A stretch of DNA of 64,000 bases from Azospirillum brasilense (GTDB lineage: Bacteria > Pseudomonadota > Alphaproteobacteria > Azospirillales > Azospirillaceae), in NCBI RefSeq assembly GCF_005222205.1, contig NZ_CP032345.1, positions 561,001 through 625,000 of the forward strand, in the 5' to 3' direction. This document shows positions 1 to 8,434 of the stretch, in pieces. The translations under genes were made by a program, and so were the position numbers. Within the stretch, counting starts at the first letter, position 1. Each line of letters opens with the position of its first letter. Under the pieces are notes generated by a model that did not search any database, was not told where the DNA came from, and was given only the letters and a program-made list of their open reading frames with translations.

Positions 1-1
1 C

Positions 2-1087
2 CTGCGCATCAACGTCGCCCAGCTTTCGGCGGAGCTTCAGGGGTCCGTCGCGGCGCGGGACACCATGACCGGCCGCATCGCCACGCTCCAGGGCGACCTC
101 GACCACGCCACCCGCGCGGCGGAGGAGTTGCAGCGCACGATCCGCGCCGACAAGGAAACCATCGAGCTGAAACTGGCCGAGGCCGCCAGCCTCCAGGCGG
201 ACCTGAAGGCGCTGCGCGAGGCCCGGACCAAGTTGGAAGGCGAACTGGCCGCCGCCGCCGCGCAACAGCACCTGACCGAGGAGCAGCGCCAAGCCCTGCT
301 GGCCGAGCTGGGCGGGGAGCGCGACCGTTCCAAGGCGCTGGAAACGCGGCTCGCCAGCGCCGACGAGAAGACGATGCTCGCGCAGAAGGACATCGAGAAG
401 CGCGACATCCGAATCACCGAACTGATGGCCTCCCTGTCCACCGAGCAGGGCGCGACCGGCAAGGCGAACGAGCAGGTCGACCTGCTGAACCGGCAGATGG
501 CCGCCCTGCGCGACCAGCTCGCCCGCATCGGCGCCGCGCTGGAGATCTCGGAGAAGAAGTCGGAGGAGCAGCAGGTCCAGATCGCCGAACTCGGCTCGCG
601 GCTCAATCAGGCGCTGGCCGCCAAGGTGCAGGACCTCGCCCGCTACCGCTCGGAGTTCTTCGGGCGGGTGCGCGAGGCGCTGGGCAACCGCCCCGACGTG
701 CGCATCGTCGGCGACCGCTTCGTTTTCCAGTCGGAACTTCTGTTCCCCTCCGGCTCGGCGACTTTGGAGGAGGCCGGCAAGCAACGGCTGGCGGAGCTGG
801 CGCGCACGCTGATCGCGATCGGCCGGACGATCCCGCCGGACATCAACTGGGTGCTTCGCGTGGACGGCCACACCGACTCGCGCCCGGTGCGCATCCAGTT
901 CGCCTCGAACTGGGAGCTGTCGGCGGCGCGCGCGATCTCGGTCGTCAAGTTCCTGATCGACCAGGGCATTCCGGCGGACCGTCTGGCCGCCGCCGGTTTT
1001 GGCGAGTATCAGCCGCTCGACCCCGGCACCAGCGACGAAGCGCTCGCCCGGAACCGGCGCATCGAGGTGAAGCTGGATCAGCGGTGA
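2..1087 (+). CDS. OmpA-family peptidoglycan-binding protein with coiled coil (5' partial)
   Basis: The gene enters from the left edge; the frame is open from base 2, so the start lies outside and 361 residues are visible. Roughly residues 1-205 are charged, Ala/Glu/Gln-rich heptad-like sequence, a long coiled coil. The last ~130 residues form an OmpA/MotB-type domain, with DGHTDSRPV, NWELSAARA and RNRRIEVKL as the expected peptidoglycan-contact segments. Proteins of this build are usually anchored by an N-terminal membrane helix and often sit beside a MotA/TolQ-like gene; that part is not visible here. It would bind peptidoglycan in the periplasm. It is convergent with gcvPB, and a large inverted repeat lies between them. 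Confidence 0.8.
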   Translation: MRINVAQLSAELQGSVAARDTMTGRIATLQGDLDHATRAAEELQRTIRADKETIELKLAEAASLQADLKALREARTKLEGELAAAAAQQHLTEEQRQALLAELGGERDRSKALETRLASADEKTMLAQKDIEKRDIRITELMASLSTEQGATGKANEQVDLLNRQMAALRDQLARIGAALEISEKKSEEQQVQIAELGSRLNQALAAKVQDLARYRSEFFGRVREALGNRPDVRIVGDRFVFQSELLFPSGSATLEEAGKQRLAELARTLIAIGRTIPPDINWVLRVDGHTDSRPVRIQFASNWELSAARAISVVKFLIDQGIPADRLAAAGFGEYQPLDPGTSDEALARNRRIEVKLDQR

Positions 1088-1151
1088 GGGGCTTGCCCCC
1101 ACCGCGCTTGCCTGTTGCCCCCACCCTTCCCATGCTTCGCATGGGCCCCTT

Positions 1152-1209
1152 CCCTCCCCCGCTTCGCAGGAGAGGGAGTTTGTCCCCTCCCCTGCGAAGC
1201 GGGGGAGGG
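1152..1209. repeat. C/G-rich intergenic inverted repeat (26-bp arms)
   Basis: The arms at 1152-1177 and 1184-1209 are complementary at 24 of 26 positions, around a 6-base loop. The element is followed by TTAGGGAGGGGGCAAGAC. It lies between two convergent genes, so it may end transcription from both sides, although no clear T-run follows. Related elements occur near 22.1, 34.7 and 48.8 kb. Confidence 0.85.
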
Positions 1210-1228
1210 TTAGGGAGGGGGCAAGACC

Positions 1229-2821
1229 TTACTCCGCCGCGACCTTCTCCGGCTCCACCGCAGGCGTCCACCGCAGCACCGGCTTGCGCGCCGCGGCGGT
1301 CTCGTCGAGGCGGCGGCGCGGGGTCAGTCGCGGGGCGCCCTGGAAATACGCCACGTCGCCGGACTTGGCCCGCTCCGCCAGGGCGCGCAGGGCGGTGACG
1401 AACTGGTCCAGGCTGGCCTTCGACTCGGTCTCGGTCGGCTCGATCAGCAGGGCGCCGTGCACGACCAGCGGGAAGTACATGGTCATCGGGTGGAAGCCCT
1501 CGTCGATCAGCGCCTTGGCGATGTCGAGCGTGGTCACCCCCGTCCCCTTCAGGAAGCGGTCGTCGAACAGGCATTCGTGCATGCACGGCCCGTCGAAGGA
1601 GGGCGTCATCACGTCCTGCAGGCGGGCCAGCAGGTAGTTCGCGTTGAGCACCGCGTCGTTCGCCACCTGCCGCAGGCCATCGGCGCCATGGCTCATCATG
1701 TAGGCGAGCGCGCGGACGAACATGCCCATCTGGCCGTGGAACGCCTTCATCCGCCCGAAGGCCGGGCCGTCGCCGGCCTGCTCCACCAGACGGAAGGCGC
1801 CGCCCTTGTCCTGCACCACGTAGGGCACCGGAACGTAGGGGGCCAGCGACTCCGCGAAGACCACCGGGCCGGAGCCCGGACCACCGCCGCCGTGCGGGGT
1901 GGAGAAGGTCTTGTGCAGGTTGATGTGCATCACGTCGATGCCGAGGTCGGCCGGGCGCACCCGCCCGACGATGGCGTTGAAGTTGGCGCCGTCGCAGTAG
2001 AAATAGGCGCCCGCCGCGTGCACCGCCTCGGCGATGGTGATGATGTCGCGCTCGAACAGGCCGCAGGTGTTCGGGTTGGTCAGCATCAGGCCGGCCACGT
2101 CGGGACCGAGCTTGGCCTTCAGCGCCTCCAGATCGACGCGCCCGTCCTCGGTCGCCGGAATTGCCTCGACGGCGTAGCCGCAGGCGGCGGCGGTCGCCGG
2201 GTTGGTGCCGTGGGCGCTTTCCGGGACGAGGATCTTGGTGCGGCCGCCCCCATTTCCAGAATGGTCGCCCTTGGCGTCATGGGCGGAGCGGATCGCCATG
2301 ATGCCGCACATCTCGCCGTGCGCGCCCGCCGCCGGGGCCAGCGTCACCGCCGCCATGCCGGTCAGCGTGGCGAGCCAGCGGCCAAGCTCCGCCATCAGCT
2401 CCAGCGCCCCCTGCACCGTGCTTTCGGGCTGGAGCGGGTGCACGTCGGCGAAGCCCGGCAGCCGCGCCATCTTCTCGTTGAGGCGCGGGTTGTGCTTCAT
2501 CGTGCAGGAGCCGAGCGGGTACAGGCCGCTGTCGATGGCGTAGTTCTTCTGCGACAGGCGGGTGTAGTGGCGGACCACCTGTGGCTCGGCGAGGCCCGGC
2601 AGGCCGATCCGGCCGCGCGGCTTGACGGCGCCCAGACGCGAGTCCACCGCGGGGACCTCCGGCAGGTCGACGCCGCAACGCCCGGCGCTGTCCTGTTCGA
2701 AGATCAGCGGCTCCTCGATCTGAAGGCCGCGGTTGCCGGTGACGGTCTGCGGAACGGCGCTGTCCGAATTCTGGATGCCCCCGGAGATATGAGTTGGGCG
2801 ACCCTGGTTGTTCATGCTCAT
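1229..2821 (-). CDS. gcvPB: Glycine dehydrogenase (decarboxylating) subunit 2, P-protein beta part
   Basis: This is the PLP-binding half of the two-subunit glycine decarboxylase. With GcvPA it releases CO2 from glycine and passes the aminomethyl group to lipoyl-GcvH. The protein has 530 residues; the PLP lysine is expected at K304 in NLHKTFSTPHGGGGPG. Other family segments are YPLGSCTMKHNPR and SAHGTNPATAA. I start it at the ATG at 2821, which overlaps the gcvPA stop as TGATG; an in-frame GTG one codon upstream is also possible. It is the last gene of the riboswitch-controlled gcv operon. Many proteobacteria fuse the two P subunits, so the split form is a lineage trait. Confidence 0.95.
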   Translation of the reverse strand: MSMNNQGRPTHISGGIQNSDSAVPQTVTGNRGLQIEEPLIFEQDSAGRCGVDLPEVPAVDSRLGAVKPRGRIGLPGLAEPQVVRHYTRLSQKNYAIDSGLYPLGSCTMKHNPRLNEKMARLPGFADVHPLQPESTVQGALELMAELGRWLATLTGMAAVTLAPAAGAHGEMCGIMAIRSAHDAKGDHSGNGGGRTKILVPESAHGTNPATAAACGYAVEAIPATEDGRVDLEALKAKLGPDVAGLMLTNPNTCGLFERDIITIAEAVHAAGAYFYCDGANFNAIVGRVRPADLGIDVMHINLHKTFSTPHGGGGPGSGPVVFAESLAPYVPVPYVVQDKGGAFRLVEQAGDGPAFGRMKAFHGQMGMFVRALAYMMSHGADGLRQVANDAVLNANYLLARLQDVMTPSFDGPCMHECLFDDRFLKGTGVTTLDIAKALIDEGFHPMTMYFPLVVHGALLIEPTETESKASLDQFVTALRALAERAKSGDVAYFQGAPRLTPRRRLDETAAARKPVLRWTPAVEPEKVAAE

Positions 2822-4161
2822 CACAGAACCTCGGCGAGGGCGGTGGCGAAGGCGTCCATGTCGGACTCGGTGTTGGTCTCGGTGGCGGCCACGATCAGCA
2901 GGTCGTCGAGCCCGCCGCCAAACAGGCGGGAGGCCGGAACGCCGCCCAGGATGCCGCGTTGCGCCAGCGCCTCCACGACCTCCGCGGCCGGCTTCGGCAG
3001 CTTGACCGTGAATTCGTTGAAGAAGCTGCCGTTGACGATCTCGACACCCGTCACCGCCGCCAGCTTGTCAGCCAGTTGAACGGCCTTGGCGTGGTTGATC
3101 TCGGCGAGCCGGGTGAAGCCCTCCTCCCCGAGCAGGCTGAGGTGGATGGAGAAGGCCAGCGCGCACAGGCCGGAGTTGGTGCAGATGTTCGAGGTCGCCT
3201 TCTCGCGGCGGATGTGCTGCTCGCGGGTGGACAGCGTCAGCACGAAGCCGCGCCGCCCGTCGGCGTCCACCGTCTGGCCGCAGAGGCGACCCGGCATCTG
3301 GCGGACCAGCTTCTCCTTCACCGCGAACAGCCCGACATAGGGGCCGCCGAAGTTCAGCGCGTTGCCCAGCGACTGGCCCTCCGCCGCCACGATGTCGGCG
3401 CCCATCTCCCCCGGCGGGGTCAGCAGGCCGAGCGACACGGCCTCCGTCACCACGACGATCAGCAGGGCGCCCTTGGCCTGGCAGGCCTTGCCCAGCTCCG
3501 TGTAGTCGCGGACATGGCCGAACACATCGGGGTTCTGCACGACGACGCAGGAGGTGTCGCCATCGACCGCGGCCAGCAGGTCCTCGCCGCCCGTCGGGGC
3601 CGGCGGCATCACCACCGTCTCGAAGCCGATGAAGCGGGCGTCGGTCGTCGTGGTGTCGCGGTAATGCGGGTGCAGGCCGCCGGACAGCACCGCCTTCTTC
3701 CGGCGGGTGACGCGGTTGGCCATCATCACGGCTTCCGCGCAGGCGGTGGCGCCGTCGTACATGGAGGCGTTGGCGACGTCCATGCCGGTCAGCAGCGAGA
3801 CCTGGGTCTGGAACTCGAACAGGACCTGCAGCGTGCCCTGGCTCACCTCCGGCTGGTACGGGGTGTAGGCGGTCAGGAACTCGCCGCGCTGCACCAGATG
3901 GTCCACCGTCGCCGGGATGTGGTGGCGGTAGGCACCGGCGCCGAGGAAGCTCGGCACGCTGCCGGCGGGCAGGTTCTTCCCCGCCATCGCCGACAGGGCG
4001 CGATCGACCTCAAGCTCGCCCATATGGTTGGACAGCCCCTCGATCGGGCCGGAGAGGCGGGCCGCCTCGGGCACGTCGCGGAACAGCTCGTCCACCGACG
4101 GCACGCCGATGGCCTCCAGCATGGAGCGCCGGTCGGCCTCGGTCAGGGGCAGGTAGCGCAT
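2821..4161 (-). CDS. gcvPA: Glycine dehydrogenase (decarboxylating) subunit 1, P-protein alpha part
   Basis: This 446-residue protein is the partner of GcvPB in glycine decarboxylation. It starts [15 protein letters not shown], typical of bacterial GcvPA, and carries the family segments [29 protein letters not shown] and [15 protein letters not shown]. The ATG at 4161 is one base beyond the gcvH stop and the stop overlaps gcvPB, so the three genes look translationally coupled. The length is normal for the family and nothing is missing. Confidence 0.95.
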   Translation of the reverse strand: MRYLPLTEADRRSMLEAIGVPSVDELFRDVPEAARLSGPIEGLSNHMGELEVDRALSAMAGKNLPAGSVPSFLGAGAYRHHIPATVDHLVQRGEFLTAYTPYQPEVSQGTLQVLFEFQTQVSLLTGMDVANASMYDGATACAEAVMMANRVTRRKKAVLSGGLHPHYRDTTTTDARFIGFETVVMPPAPTGGEDLLAAVDGDTSCVVVQNPDVFGHVRDYTELGKACQAKGALLIVVVTEAVSLGLLTPPGEMGADIVAAEGQSLGNALNFGGPYVGLFAVKEKLVRQMPGRLCGQTVDADGRRGFVLTLSTREQHIRREKATSNICTNSGLCALAFSIHLSLLGEEGFTRLAEINHAKAVQLADKLAAVTGVEIVNGSFFNEFTVKLPKPAAEVVEALAQRGILGGVPASRLFGGGLDDLLIVAATETNTESDMDAFATALAEVL

Positions 4162-4162
4162 C

Positions 4163-4537
4163 TCAGGCTTGCCCTTCCACGAAGGCCTTGTAGGCCGCTT
4201 CGTCCATCAGCCCGTCCAGCTCCGCCGGGTTGCTGAGGCGCAGCTTGAAGAACCAACCCGTGGTCTCGGCCCCGGCGTTGACCAGCGACGGGTCGTTCTC
4301 CAGATCGGCGTTGGCCTCGATCACCTCGCCGGAGACCGGGGCGAACACGTCGCTGGCGGCCTTCACCGACTCCACGACGGCGGCTTCCTTGCCCTGGGCG
4401 AGCTGGCGGCCGACGTCCGGCAGTTCCACGAACACGACGTCGCCGAGCTGGTGCTGGGCGTGGTCGCTGACGCCGACGGTGCCGACATCGCCCTCGACGC
4501 GGACCCACTCATGGTCCTTGGTGTACTTGATGGTCAT
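4163..4537 (-). CDS. gcvH: Glycine cleavage system H protein (lipoyl carrier)
   Basis: This 124-residue shuttle carries the aminomethyl group from the P-protein to the T-protein on a lipoyl arm. The lipoylated lysine is K59 in [10 protein letters not shown]. The N-terminus KYTKDHEWV and the stretch [19 protein letters not shown] are standard H-protein sequence. A much longer reading frame continues upstream into gcvT, but the ATG at 4537 matches the family N-terminus and lies after the gcvT stop (gap 32 bases). Confidence 0.95.
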   Translation of the reverse strand: MTIKYTKDHEWVRVEGDVGTVGVSDHAQHQLGDVVFVELPDVGRQLAQGKEAAVVESVKAASDVFAPVSGEVIEANADLENDPSLVNAGAETTGWFFKLRLSNPAELDGLMDEAAYKAFVEGQA

Positions 4538-4569
4538 GGTTGTCCCCTGTTCGCTCAGTGTTTGTTTGG

Positions 4570-5682
4570 TCAGCCGCGGTAGTAGCGCTGCGGCACGAAG
4601 GGCATGGCGGCGACCTTGGCGGCCAGCGGCTTGCCGCGGACCATGAGCTGCACCGGCGTGCCCACGGCGGCGTGCGCGCGGTCCACATAGCCCATGGCGA
4701 CCGGGGCCGAGGCGGTGGGGCCGAAGCCGCCGCTGGTCACCTCGCCGATCTTTTGTCCGTCCGCGTCGCAGACGTCGGTGTGCTCGCGGGCCGGCTGGCG
4801 GCCTTCCGGCTGCAGGCCGACACGGCGGCGCGGGGCGCCGTTGGCGAGCTGGTCCTTGATGATGGCGTAGCCGGGAAAGCCGCCCTCCTCCCGGCGGCGC
4901 TTGGACAGCGCCCATTCCAGCCCGGCTTCGACCGGCGTCGTCGTCTCGTCGATGTCGTGGCCGTAGAGGCAGAGGCCGGCCTCCAGCCGCAGCGAATCGC
5001 GGGCACCCAGCCCGATGGCCTCGACCTCGCCCTCGGCCAGCAGGGCGCGGGCAATGGTCTCGGCGTCGGACTTGTCGCAGGAGATTTCGTAGCCGTCCTC
5101 GCCCGTGTAGCCGGAGCGGGTGACGATGACCGGGATGCCGTCGAAGGTGGCCGGCAGGTAGCTCATGAATTTCATGGTGGCCGCTTCGGGGATGAAGCGC
5201 CCGAGCACCGCCGCGGCCTCCGGCCCCTGCAGGGCCATCAAAGCGAGGTCGTCCAGCAGTTCCACCTCGGCCTTGCCCTTCAGCCGCTCGCGCATGTGGG
5301 CGACGTCATGGTCCTTGCGGGCGGCGTTGACGACCAGGAACAGGTGATCCCCGGCGTTGGTGACCATAAGGTCATCCAGGATGCCGCCCTGCTCGTTCAG
5401 GAACAGCGTGTAGCGCATGCGCCCACGGGCCAGCCCTTTGATGTCGCCGGGAACCAGCGTCTCCAGGGCGGCGGCCGGGTCCTCGCCGGTCAGGCGCACC
5501 TGCCCCATGTGCGACACGTCGAACAGCCCGGCCTTGGCGCGGGTGTGCTGGTGTTCCTTGAGGATGCCGAGCGGGTACTGCACCGGCATGTCGTAGCCGG
5601 CGAAGGGCACCATCTTGCCCTTCAGCTCCAGATGGAGGCTGTGCAGCGGCGTTGTCTTGAGGGACTCAGAAGCCTCGGTCAC
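4570..5682 (-). CDS. gcvT: Aminomethyltransferase, glycine cleavage T protein
   Basis: GcvT transfers the methylene group from aminomethyl-lipoyl-GcvH to tetrahydrofolate and releases ammonia. The 370-residue protein shows [35 protein letters not shown] and [18 protein letters not shown] segments (here [14 protein letters not shown]), all conserved in T-proteins. It is the first gene of the operon. Its start codon lies about 60 bases downstream of the glycine riboswitch, so riboswitch control of the whole gcvT-H-PA-PB unit is expected. Confidence 0.95.
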   Translation of the reverse strand: MTEASESLKTTPLHSLHLELKGKMVPFAGYDMPVQYPLGILKEHQHTRAKAGLFDVSHMGQVRLTGEDPAAALETLVPGDIKGLARGRMRYTLFLNEQGGILDDLMVTNAGDHLFLVVNAARKDHDVAHMRERLKGKAEVELLDDLALMALQGPEAAAVLGRFIPEAATMKFMSYLPATFDGIPVIVTRSGYTGEDGYEISCDKSDAETIARALLAEGEVEAIGLGARDSLRLEAGLCLYGHDIDETTTPVEAGLEWALSKRRREEGGFPGYAIIKDQLANGAPRRRVGLQPEGRQPAREHTDVCDADGQKIGEVTSGGFGPTASAPVAMGYVDRAHAAVGTPVQLMVRGKPLAAKVAAMPFVPQRYYRG

Positions 5683-5740
5683 GCGGGTCCTCCGACATAG
5701 GGTCGCACAACCCGCGCCGGGATTGGCGCGAGTCCTGCCC

Positions 5741-5953
5741 CCTCTGTCCTGGACCTGAGAGATTCACCGGCGGGGTCCAACCCTCGACAACCGGTTTACT
5801 CCTTCGGTGAGCCGTCATCCGCTGTGCGCGGACCGGGCTGCTTTCCAGAGTTGCCTTATCCCCCTTGCGGTCCTTTTGCCTGAGAGTTTCCGGGGCGGTT
5901 GCTCCTTCGGCGCCACTGTCCGGTGAACCGGCCAGTGATCTCTCCCGCGAGGG
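5741..5953 (-). promoter_or_regulatory. Tandem glycine riboswitch (two aptamers) upstream of gcvT
   Basis: Read on the minus strand, the first aptamer (about 5953-5866) opens with GCGGGAGAG, carries GCCGAAGGAGCAA (5910-5899 region) and closes with CTCTCAGGCAAAAGGAC. The second (about 5853-5741) carries ACCGAAGGAGTAAA and closes with AATCTCTCAGGTCCAGGACAG. These are the conserved junction blocks of the two glycine aptamers. The class binds glycine and usually turns on degradation genes. A leader of this kind just before gcvT fits induction of glycine cleavage by glycine. The expression platform was not resolved; no strong T-run hairpin is seen before gcvT, so translational control is possible. 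Confidence 0.93.
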
Positions 5954-6029
5954 ATCGTCGGCTTGTGCCGCTTAACCTACCGGGACCTTTGCGAATGTCA
6001 ATCGGGGTTCGCTGGGGTCCCGGCGACGC

Positions 6030-6275
6030 TCACTTCAGGTCCAGATGGCTGCCGTCGCAGAAAGGCGGTTTCTTGGTCGCCTTGCAGCCGCAGAAGCGCG
6101 CCTTCATGGAGGTGGCGGGGGCGAACTTCATCGGCTCCAGCCCGGTGCCGGCGTGGCTGCCGTCGCACAGCGGCTGCTTGGCGCTGCGCCCGCAGCGGCA
6201 CCACCAATAGGTCTTGCCGGCTTCCAGCTCGATGATGATGGGTTCCTTGGTCGCGGCGACCGGTGCGCTGGCCAT
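6030..6275 (-). CDS. CDGSH iron-sulfur domain protein, two CDGSH motifs
   Basis: This small protein (81 residues) has two copies of the 2Fe-2S ligand pattern: CRCGRSAKQPLCDGSH and CGCKATKKPPFCDGSH. In the mitoNEET family each motif binds one 2Fe-2S cluster through three Cys and one His, so two clusters are expected. The frame is open to 6341, but the ATG at 6275 has a purine-rich AGGACAG site and gives the usual short N-terminus. There is no signal peptide, so it is cytoplasmic. It is on the same strand as, and just upstream of, the gcv riboswitch. A role in electron transfer or Fe-S handling is inferred only from the family. Confidence 0.9.
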   Translation of the reverse strand: MASAPVAATKEPIIIELEAGKTYWWCRCGRSAKQPLCDGSHAGTGLEPMKFAPATSMKARFCGCKATKKPPFCDGSHLDLK

Positions 6276-6576
6276 GAGTCCTGTCCTTTGTTTGATCGCT
6301 GAATCCAGTGCGGACCATCGAAGGCTAACCGACCCGGACATTAAGGCAAGCGTCCTACGAACGGCATCGTTTCCGCCGCTTTCCAGCCCGTTTCCAAGCG
6401 AATCGGACGGGGGAAGTCGCAGCGACAGGCGTGGTGTGTCAAGGATTTTAATCTATAAATGTGAGTATTGCAGCATTTAAAATCTTACGAGAGGATGATA
6501 GTCCTAATTTCGCCCGCCGCGAAGCCATTTGCCCAGCGGTTCCTCACTGAACCGCCAATCTTTCAAGGAGCGTTCC
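6276..6576. other. Intergenic region, becoming AT-rich, with a short inverted repeat
   Basis: This holds the promoter side of the CDGSH gene and the leader of the phage-tail-like gene. The right half is markedly AT-rich compared with the window. An imperfect inverted repeat, GATTTTAAT at 6444-6452 and ATTTAAAATC at 6475-6484, flanks TATAAATGTGAG. It may be a promoter or operator. No ORF is supported here. Confidence 0.5.
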
Positions 6577-7419
6577 ATGTCCGTCCAAACCTTCAACCCG
6601 ACCGATCTGTCGCAGAGCGCCGCTAATTGGGCCGTCGCCCAGCGCATCGTCGGCCCCTTCGCCCCGCACGCCCAGGTGTCACCTGATCTAACCATCGCCC
6701 TCGACCCCGGCTATCTGCTGAACGGCACCACCCTGACCGAAGTGAAGGCGCAGGTCGTCGGCCCCTTCGCACCGCCGGTCTCTGGCTTCCGCATCGACCG
6801 CGTGGTGGTGGACCGTACGACAGGGGTTGCTTCCGTCGTCACCGGTTCGATGAGCAATTTAACTCCGCCAGCCATTCCTATGGGAAAACTGCCGGTCGCT
6901 CGGGTGTTACTACAGACCACCACCGATGCCATCACCAACACCGTCATCGTGGATGAGCGAGCGTTGTTCGACCAGACACCGCCGACGGCATCCCAGGTGA
7001 TGTGCCGAGCAAGTCTGAATGGGGTGAATCAAACAGGCGTCCCAATGCATCCCACCGTTGTGAAAGTGATGCTATCGCATGCATCCATCGACATTGGGAA
7101 CAGCTTCGACGCAGCCAACAACTGCTTCAGGCCGAATTTCCCCGGCTATTATCTCATTTATGCTCAAATCGCCATGACCATGACCAACGATACATGGCTG
7201 GGTGTGCTACTCAAACTAAATGGTGCCAGCGCGGGCTTCGCATATGGAGGCATCAGTTGTTCGGGCGGCAATCGCATTCACAGCACTGTCGAGGACATTG
7301 TATATCTTAACGGCACTACCGATTACATTGAAATGTGCGGCGCTCAAAATGTGAGTTCCAATGGAACCTTCCTAGGCGCCCCATCGCTAACTTACTTCTT
7401 TGCTCAGAAAATCGGTTAG
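6577..7419 (+). CDS. Phage tail-fibre-like protein with C1q/TNF-like C-terminal domain
   Basis: This 280-residue orphan gene starts at the ATG at 6577, six bases after AAGGAG. The first ~140 residues read like a phage baseplate or tail-fibre segment: GFRIDRVVVDRTTG, SVVTGS, IPMGKLPVARVLL and IVDERALFDQ. The last ~130 residues look like a C1q/TNF-type jelly roll (PGYYLIYAQIAM, VLLKLNGASAG, IVYLNGTTDYIEM, LTYFFAQKIG). Base composition, especially in the 3' half, is much lower in GC than the neighbours, which suggests transfer. No other phage genes adjoin it, so it is either a phage remnant or a captured trimeric surface or adhesion protein. The fold call is from sequence pattern, not a search. 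Confidence 0.65.
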   Translation: MSVQTFNPTDLSQSAANWAVAQRIVGPFAPHAQVSPDLTIALDPGYLLNGTTLTEVKAQVVGPFAPPVSGFRIDRVVVDRTTGVASVVTGSMSNLTPPAIPMGKLPVARVLLQTTTDAITNTVIVDERALFDQTPPTASQVMCRASLNGVNQTGVPMHPTVVKVMLSHASIDIGNSFDAANNCFRPNFPGYYLIYAQIAMTMTNDTWLGVLLKLNGASAGFAYGGISCSGGNRIHSTVEDIVYLNGTTDYIEMCGAQNVSSNGTFLGAPSLTYFFAQKIG

Positions 7420-7467
7420 CAAGACAGAAGAAACGCCCCACGCTCGGAAAACAATTTGCCTCCCAAC

Positions 7468-7493
7468 AAGCCCCGCCGATTTCGGCGGGGCTT
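7468..7493 (+). terminator. Hairpin terminator after the tail-fibre-like gene
   Basis: A perfect 10-bp stem, AAGCCCCGCC with GGCGGGGCTT, surrounds a six-base loop 48 bases after the stop. The downstream stretch TACTATCC is only weakly T-rich, but the position fits termination of the gene at 6577. Confidence 0.65.
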
Positions 7494-7546
7494 ACTATCC
7501 ACAGAGAAGACAGGAGAGCGAATATTTTACGAATACAGGAAAGCCC

Positions 7547-7642
7547 ATGGAACAGACTGCACAGCAGAAGCCACAGCATTATATTCAAGAACCAAGCTAT
7601 CAGCGCCTTGCATTCCAGGCGGCAATGCTCGGAATGCACTGA
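7547..7642 (+). CDS. Possible 31-residue small protein
   Basis: The ATG at 7547 follows ACAGGAAAGCCC, a usable ribosome-binding site, and opens a 31-codon frame that is Gln-rich at first (MEQTAQQKPQHYIQEP) and ends LAFQAAMLGMH. It lies downstream of the hairpin in the same AT-rich pocket. I recognise no family. A longer frame through the hairpin also exists, but its upstream part has no good start. It could be real or chance. Confidence 0.3.
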   Translation: MEQTAQQKPQHYIQEPSYQRLAFQAAMLGMH

Positions 7643-7713
7643 CACGCGACGTATAGAGTTTTACGGACTCCGTAACACTTCAGAGAACGGCTCAGCACCC
7701 GTCCCTTATCCGC

Positions 7714-8301
7714 TTACTGCTTCATCTGCGCCCGATTGAAGGCCAATTGCTCTGGCGTCAGCTGGAAGCCCAGGAAAATCTTCCAGTCCTTGCCGTTGGC
7801 GTCCTTGGGCAGCGGAATCTTCGGGGCCAGTTCCTCGCGGCTGCCGGAGCGGAGCTTGCCGGCGTCGAAGGTCACGGAGGTGTCGAACTCCGACTTGGTG
7901 GTCGGCGTCTCCTCGCCCGGCTTGGCGACGGCGACGAAATAGCGGTAATTCGCCGTGTTGCCCTGCATGGCCGGCCCGCGCTCCGCGATCAGGAAGACGT
8001 TCACGTTCACCGTGACGCCGTCGCTGGTGTAGTCGCAGTTGCCGGAATAGTCGGCCAGAGCCGCGCGGGAGGTCACGTCCGTCAGGTCACGCCCGCCGCC
8101 GTTGCGGAACTGGGTGACCTCCGCCAAATCGCGGACGATGGACACCTTCGGACAGGCCAGGGCCGCATCCGCCGGCGCGTTGGTGCCGCCCCCGAGTCCG
8201 GAGCAGCCGGTGAGCGCCAGAACACCCAGACTCGCAAATGCAAGCGCCCGCGGGCTTTTCCGGGCGGGGGTTCCTATATTACGGTCGCGGCGGCGGTCCA
8301 T
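7714..8301 (-). CDS. Predicted lipoprotein of unknown function
   Basis: This protein of 195 residues has an Arg-rich N-terminus, a hydrophobic stretch ALAFASLGVLALTG and a lipobox LTGC, so it should be lipidated at the Cys near residue 33 and anchored in the envelope. The mature part has two cysteines (LACPKVS and GNCDYTS) that could pair, and a predicted mixed alpha/beta body with VNVNVFLIAERGPA. It is divergent from ispH. I recognise no functional family; similar small lipoproteins are common in Azospirillum-like genomes, but that is recollection. Confidence 0.7.
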   Translation of the reverse strand: MDRRRDRNIGTPARKSPRALAFASLGVLALTGCSGLGGGTNAPADAALACPKVSIVRDLAEVTQFRNGGGRDLTDVTSRAALADYSGNCDYTSDGVTVNVNVFLIAERGPAMQGNTANYRYFVAVAKPGEETPTTKSEFDTSVTFDAGKLRSGSREELAPKIPLPKDANGKDWKIFLGFQLTPEQLAFNRAQMKQ

Positions 8302-8434
8302 CGGTCTGGCCTAACGGTTGGAAGGGTGTGTTCTGCCACGACTTTAGAGAAGCGGTGGGGCCGGCACAAGGCCACGCCGCCGCTGCGACGAACGAACCCC
8401 TACACCCCTTTTTCGAGACACCGGAACGACGCGC

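Noticed and set aside
1457..3079. Long plus-strand frame opposite gcvPB/gcvPA
   Set aside because: It is a GC-skew shadow of the antisense genes, with a His/Arg/Gly-rich product and no family motifs. Several such frames exist (for example 13582-15852 and 23267-25552).
6577..7419. Part of a prophage or tailocin cluster
   Set aside because: No other phage structural, lysis or integration genes are within the window; only this single gene looks phage-like.
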